Assembly: GCA_002720285.1 (NCBI GenBank)
Contig: PBHT01000024.1
Span: 1 to 6,423 of the forward strand
Length of the DNA stretch: 6,423 nt
Origin: Acidobacteriota bacterium
GTDB lineage: Bacteria > Acidobacteriota > Vicinamibacteria > Vicinamibacterales > UBA823
Direction: 5' to 3'
Shown in pieces: positions 6,015 to 6,423 of this stretch. Positions within the stretch are counted from its first letter, which is position 1; every line of letters begins with the position of its first letter. Position numbers and translations under genes: made by a program. A model generated the notes under the pieces. It did no database searches. It was not told the origin of the DNA and was given only the letters and a program-made list of their open reading frames with translations.

Positions 6015-6423
6015 GTCAGAGTTGCAGCCTGGTCGTGGTTCAATTCTCGCCAGGTGTAGATTATTCGGTCGGCGACGGTGAGGATCGAGAGCACGCCGAT
6101 CACCAAGAGGACCGCCGCCATTCGATTGGTAAACGCGCCAATCATAAACAACACGATGCGCTCAGGGCGCTCCATGAAACCGACCTTGCACTTTACGATG
6201 AGCGATTCAGCACGAGCGCGTGTATAGCTTGTGAGCACCGAGAACATCATCGCGAGAGCGGTGATCATAACGTAGTCAGTTCGGCCGAGTTGCGCGTAGA
6301 GATAGATGAGGCCAATAAAAAGTGAGATGTCAGAAAATCGGTCCATCACTGAATCCCAAAAGCCGCCGAATGCTGATCCCAACTCCAACTGTTCGGCAAC
6401 CTTGCCGTCGATAAAGTCAAAAA
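6011..6423 (-). CDS. CDP-alcohol phosphatidyltransferase, C-terminal part (5' end beyond the window)
   Basis: This integral membrane enzyme family transfers a phosphatidyl group from CDP-diacylglycerol to an alcohol headgroup. The visible 136 residues begin inside the catalytic signature D-x2-D-G-x2-A-R-x8-G-x3-D-x3-D. The four aspartates and spacing are present (DFIDGKVAEQ, then GGFWDSVMD), but the Arg is Glu. Next come membrane helices and the motifs SYTRARAE and GFMERPER, which recall actinobacterial phosphatidylinositol phosphate synthases (SYIKARAE, GFIERPER). The substrate could therefore be an inositol phosphate, or another alcohol; I cannot decide. The frame stays open through the window edge, so the N-terminus (first helices) is missing from view, not from the gene. 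The TTG at 6388 is inside the gene and not its start. The end overlaps the downstream small gene by four bases. Confidence 0.92.
   Translation of the reverse strand, partial: FDFIDGKVAEQLELGSAFGGFWDSVMDRFSDISLFIGLIYLYAQLGRTDYVMITALAMMFSVLTSYTRARAESLIVKCKVGFMERPERIVLFMIGAFTNRMAAVLLVIGVLSILTVADRIIYTWRELNHDQAATLT

Noticed and set aside
5996..6325. 109-residue plus-strand frame opposite the phosphatidyltransferase gene
   Set aside because: Its composition (Glu/His/Asp-rich, no motifs) is that of a shadow frame; the minus strand holds an unmistakable enzyme signature.
5811..6423. The two minus-strand frames as one frameshifted gene
   Set aside because: The phosphatidyltransferase reaches its usual C-terminal end after the last helix (DRIIYTWRE), and the ATGA overlap is a normal operon junction.
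1..6423. CRISPR arrays, insertion sequences, toxin-antitoxin or phage-defence genes
   Set aside because: No spaced direct repeats, transposase-like or defence-like frames were found on either strand.

Overview
The window reads as ordinary chromosomal DNA of a diderm bacterium, with no mobile elements, CRISPR arrays, phage genes or selfish systems. Base composition is balanced to moderately GC-rich, and GTG starts are likely. The wording of the UvrA, EF-P and CDP-alcohol phosphatidyltransferase proteins reminds me most of Acidobacteriota (Vicinamibacteria-like lineages). That placement is from memory of family sequences and was not computed. The secreted, single-PDZ HtrA protease fits a cell with a periplasm.

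Layout, left to right. A tRNA-Thr(CGU) gene lies on the minus strand at 29-104. A leader of about 290 bases (105-398) follows; it holds a possible 12-codon ORF with a strong ribosome binding site and a set of competing inverted repeats. Next is uvrA (399-3305, +), the damage-sensing ATPase of nucleotide excision repair. It converges on an HtrA/DegS-like serine protease gene (3302-4453, -), and the two stop codons share one CTAG. A 170-base divergent intergenic region (4454-4623) separates the protease gene from efp (4624-5187, +), which encodes translation elongation factor P. A gene for a three-helix membrane protein of unknown function (5188-5781, +) begins directly after the efp stop in the same frame. 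It converges, across 29 bases, on a two-gene minus-strand operon. The upstream gene is the 3' part of a CDP-alcohol phosphatidyltransferase gene (6011-6423, cut by the window edge); the downstream gene, overlapping it by ATGA, encodes a 67-residue membrane-associated protein (5811-6014).

The genes are mainly housekeeping: DNA repair, envelope protein quality control, rescue of ribosomes stalled at polyproline, and phospholipid headgroup synthesis. They do not form one pathway. The two plausible functional couplings are efp with the membrane protein and the phosphatidyltransferase with the small membrane protein. The observations most worth a second look are the attenuator-like uvrA leader, the Arg-to-Glu change in the phosphatidyltransferase signature, the in-frame TAG junction after efp, and an acidic glycine-rich insertion in UvrA. 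I found no convincing new multi-gene system.
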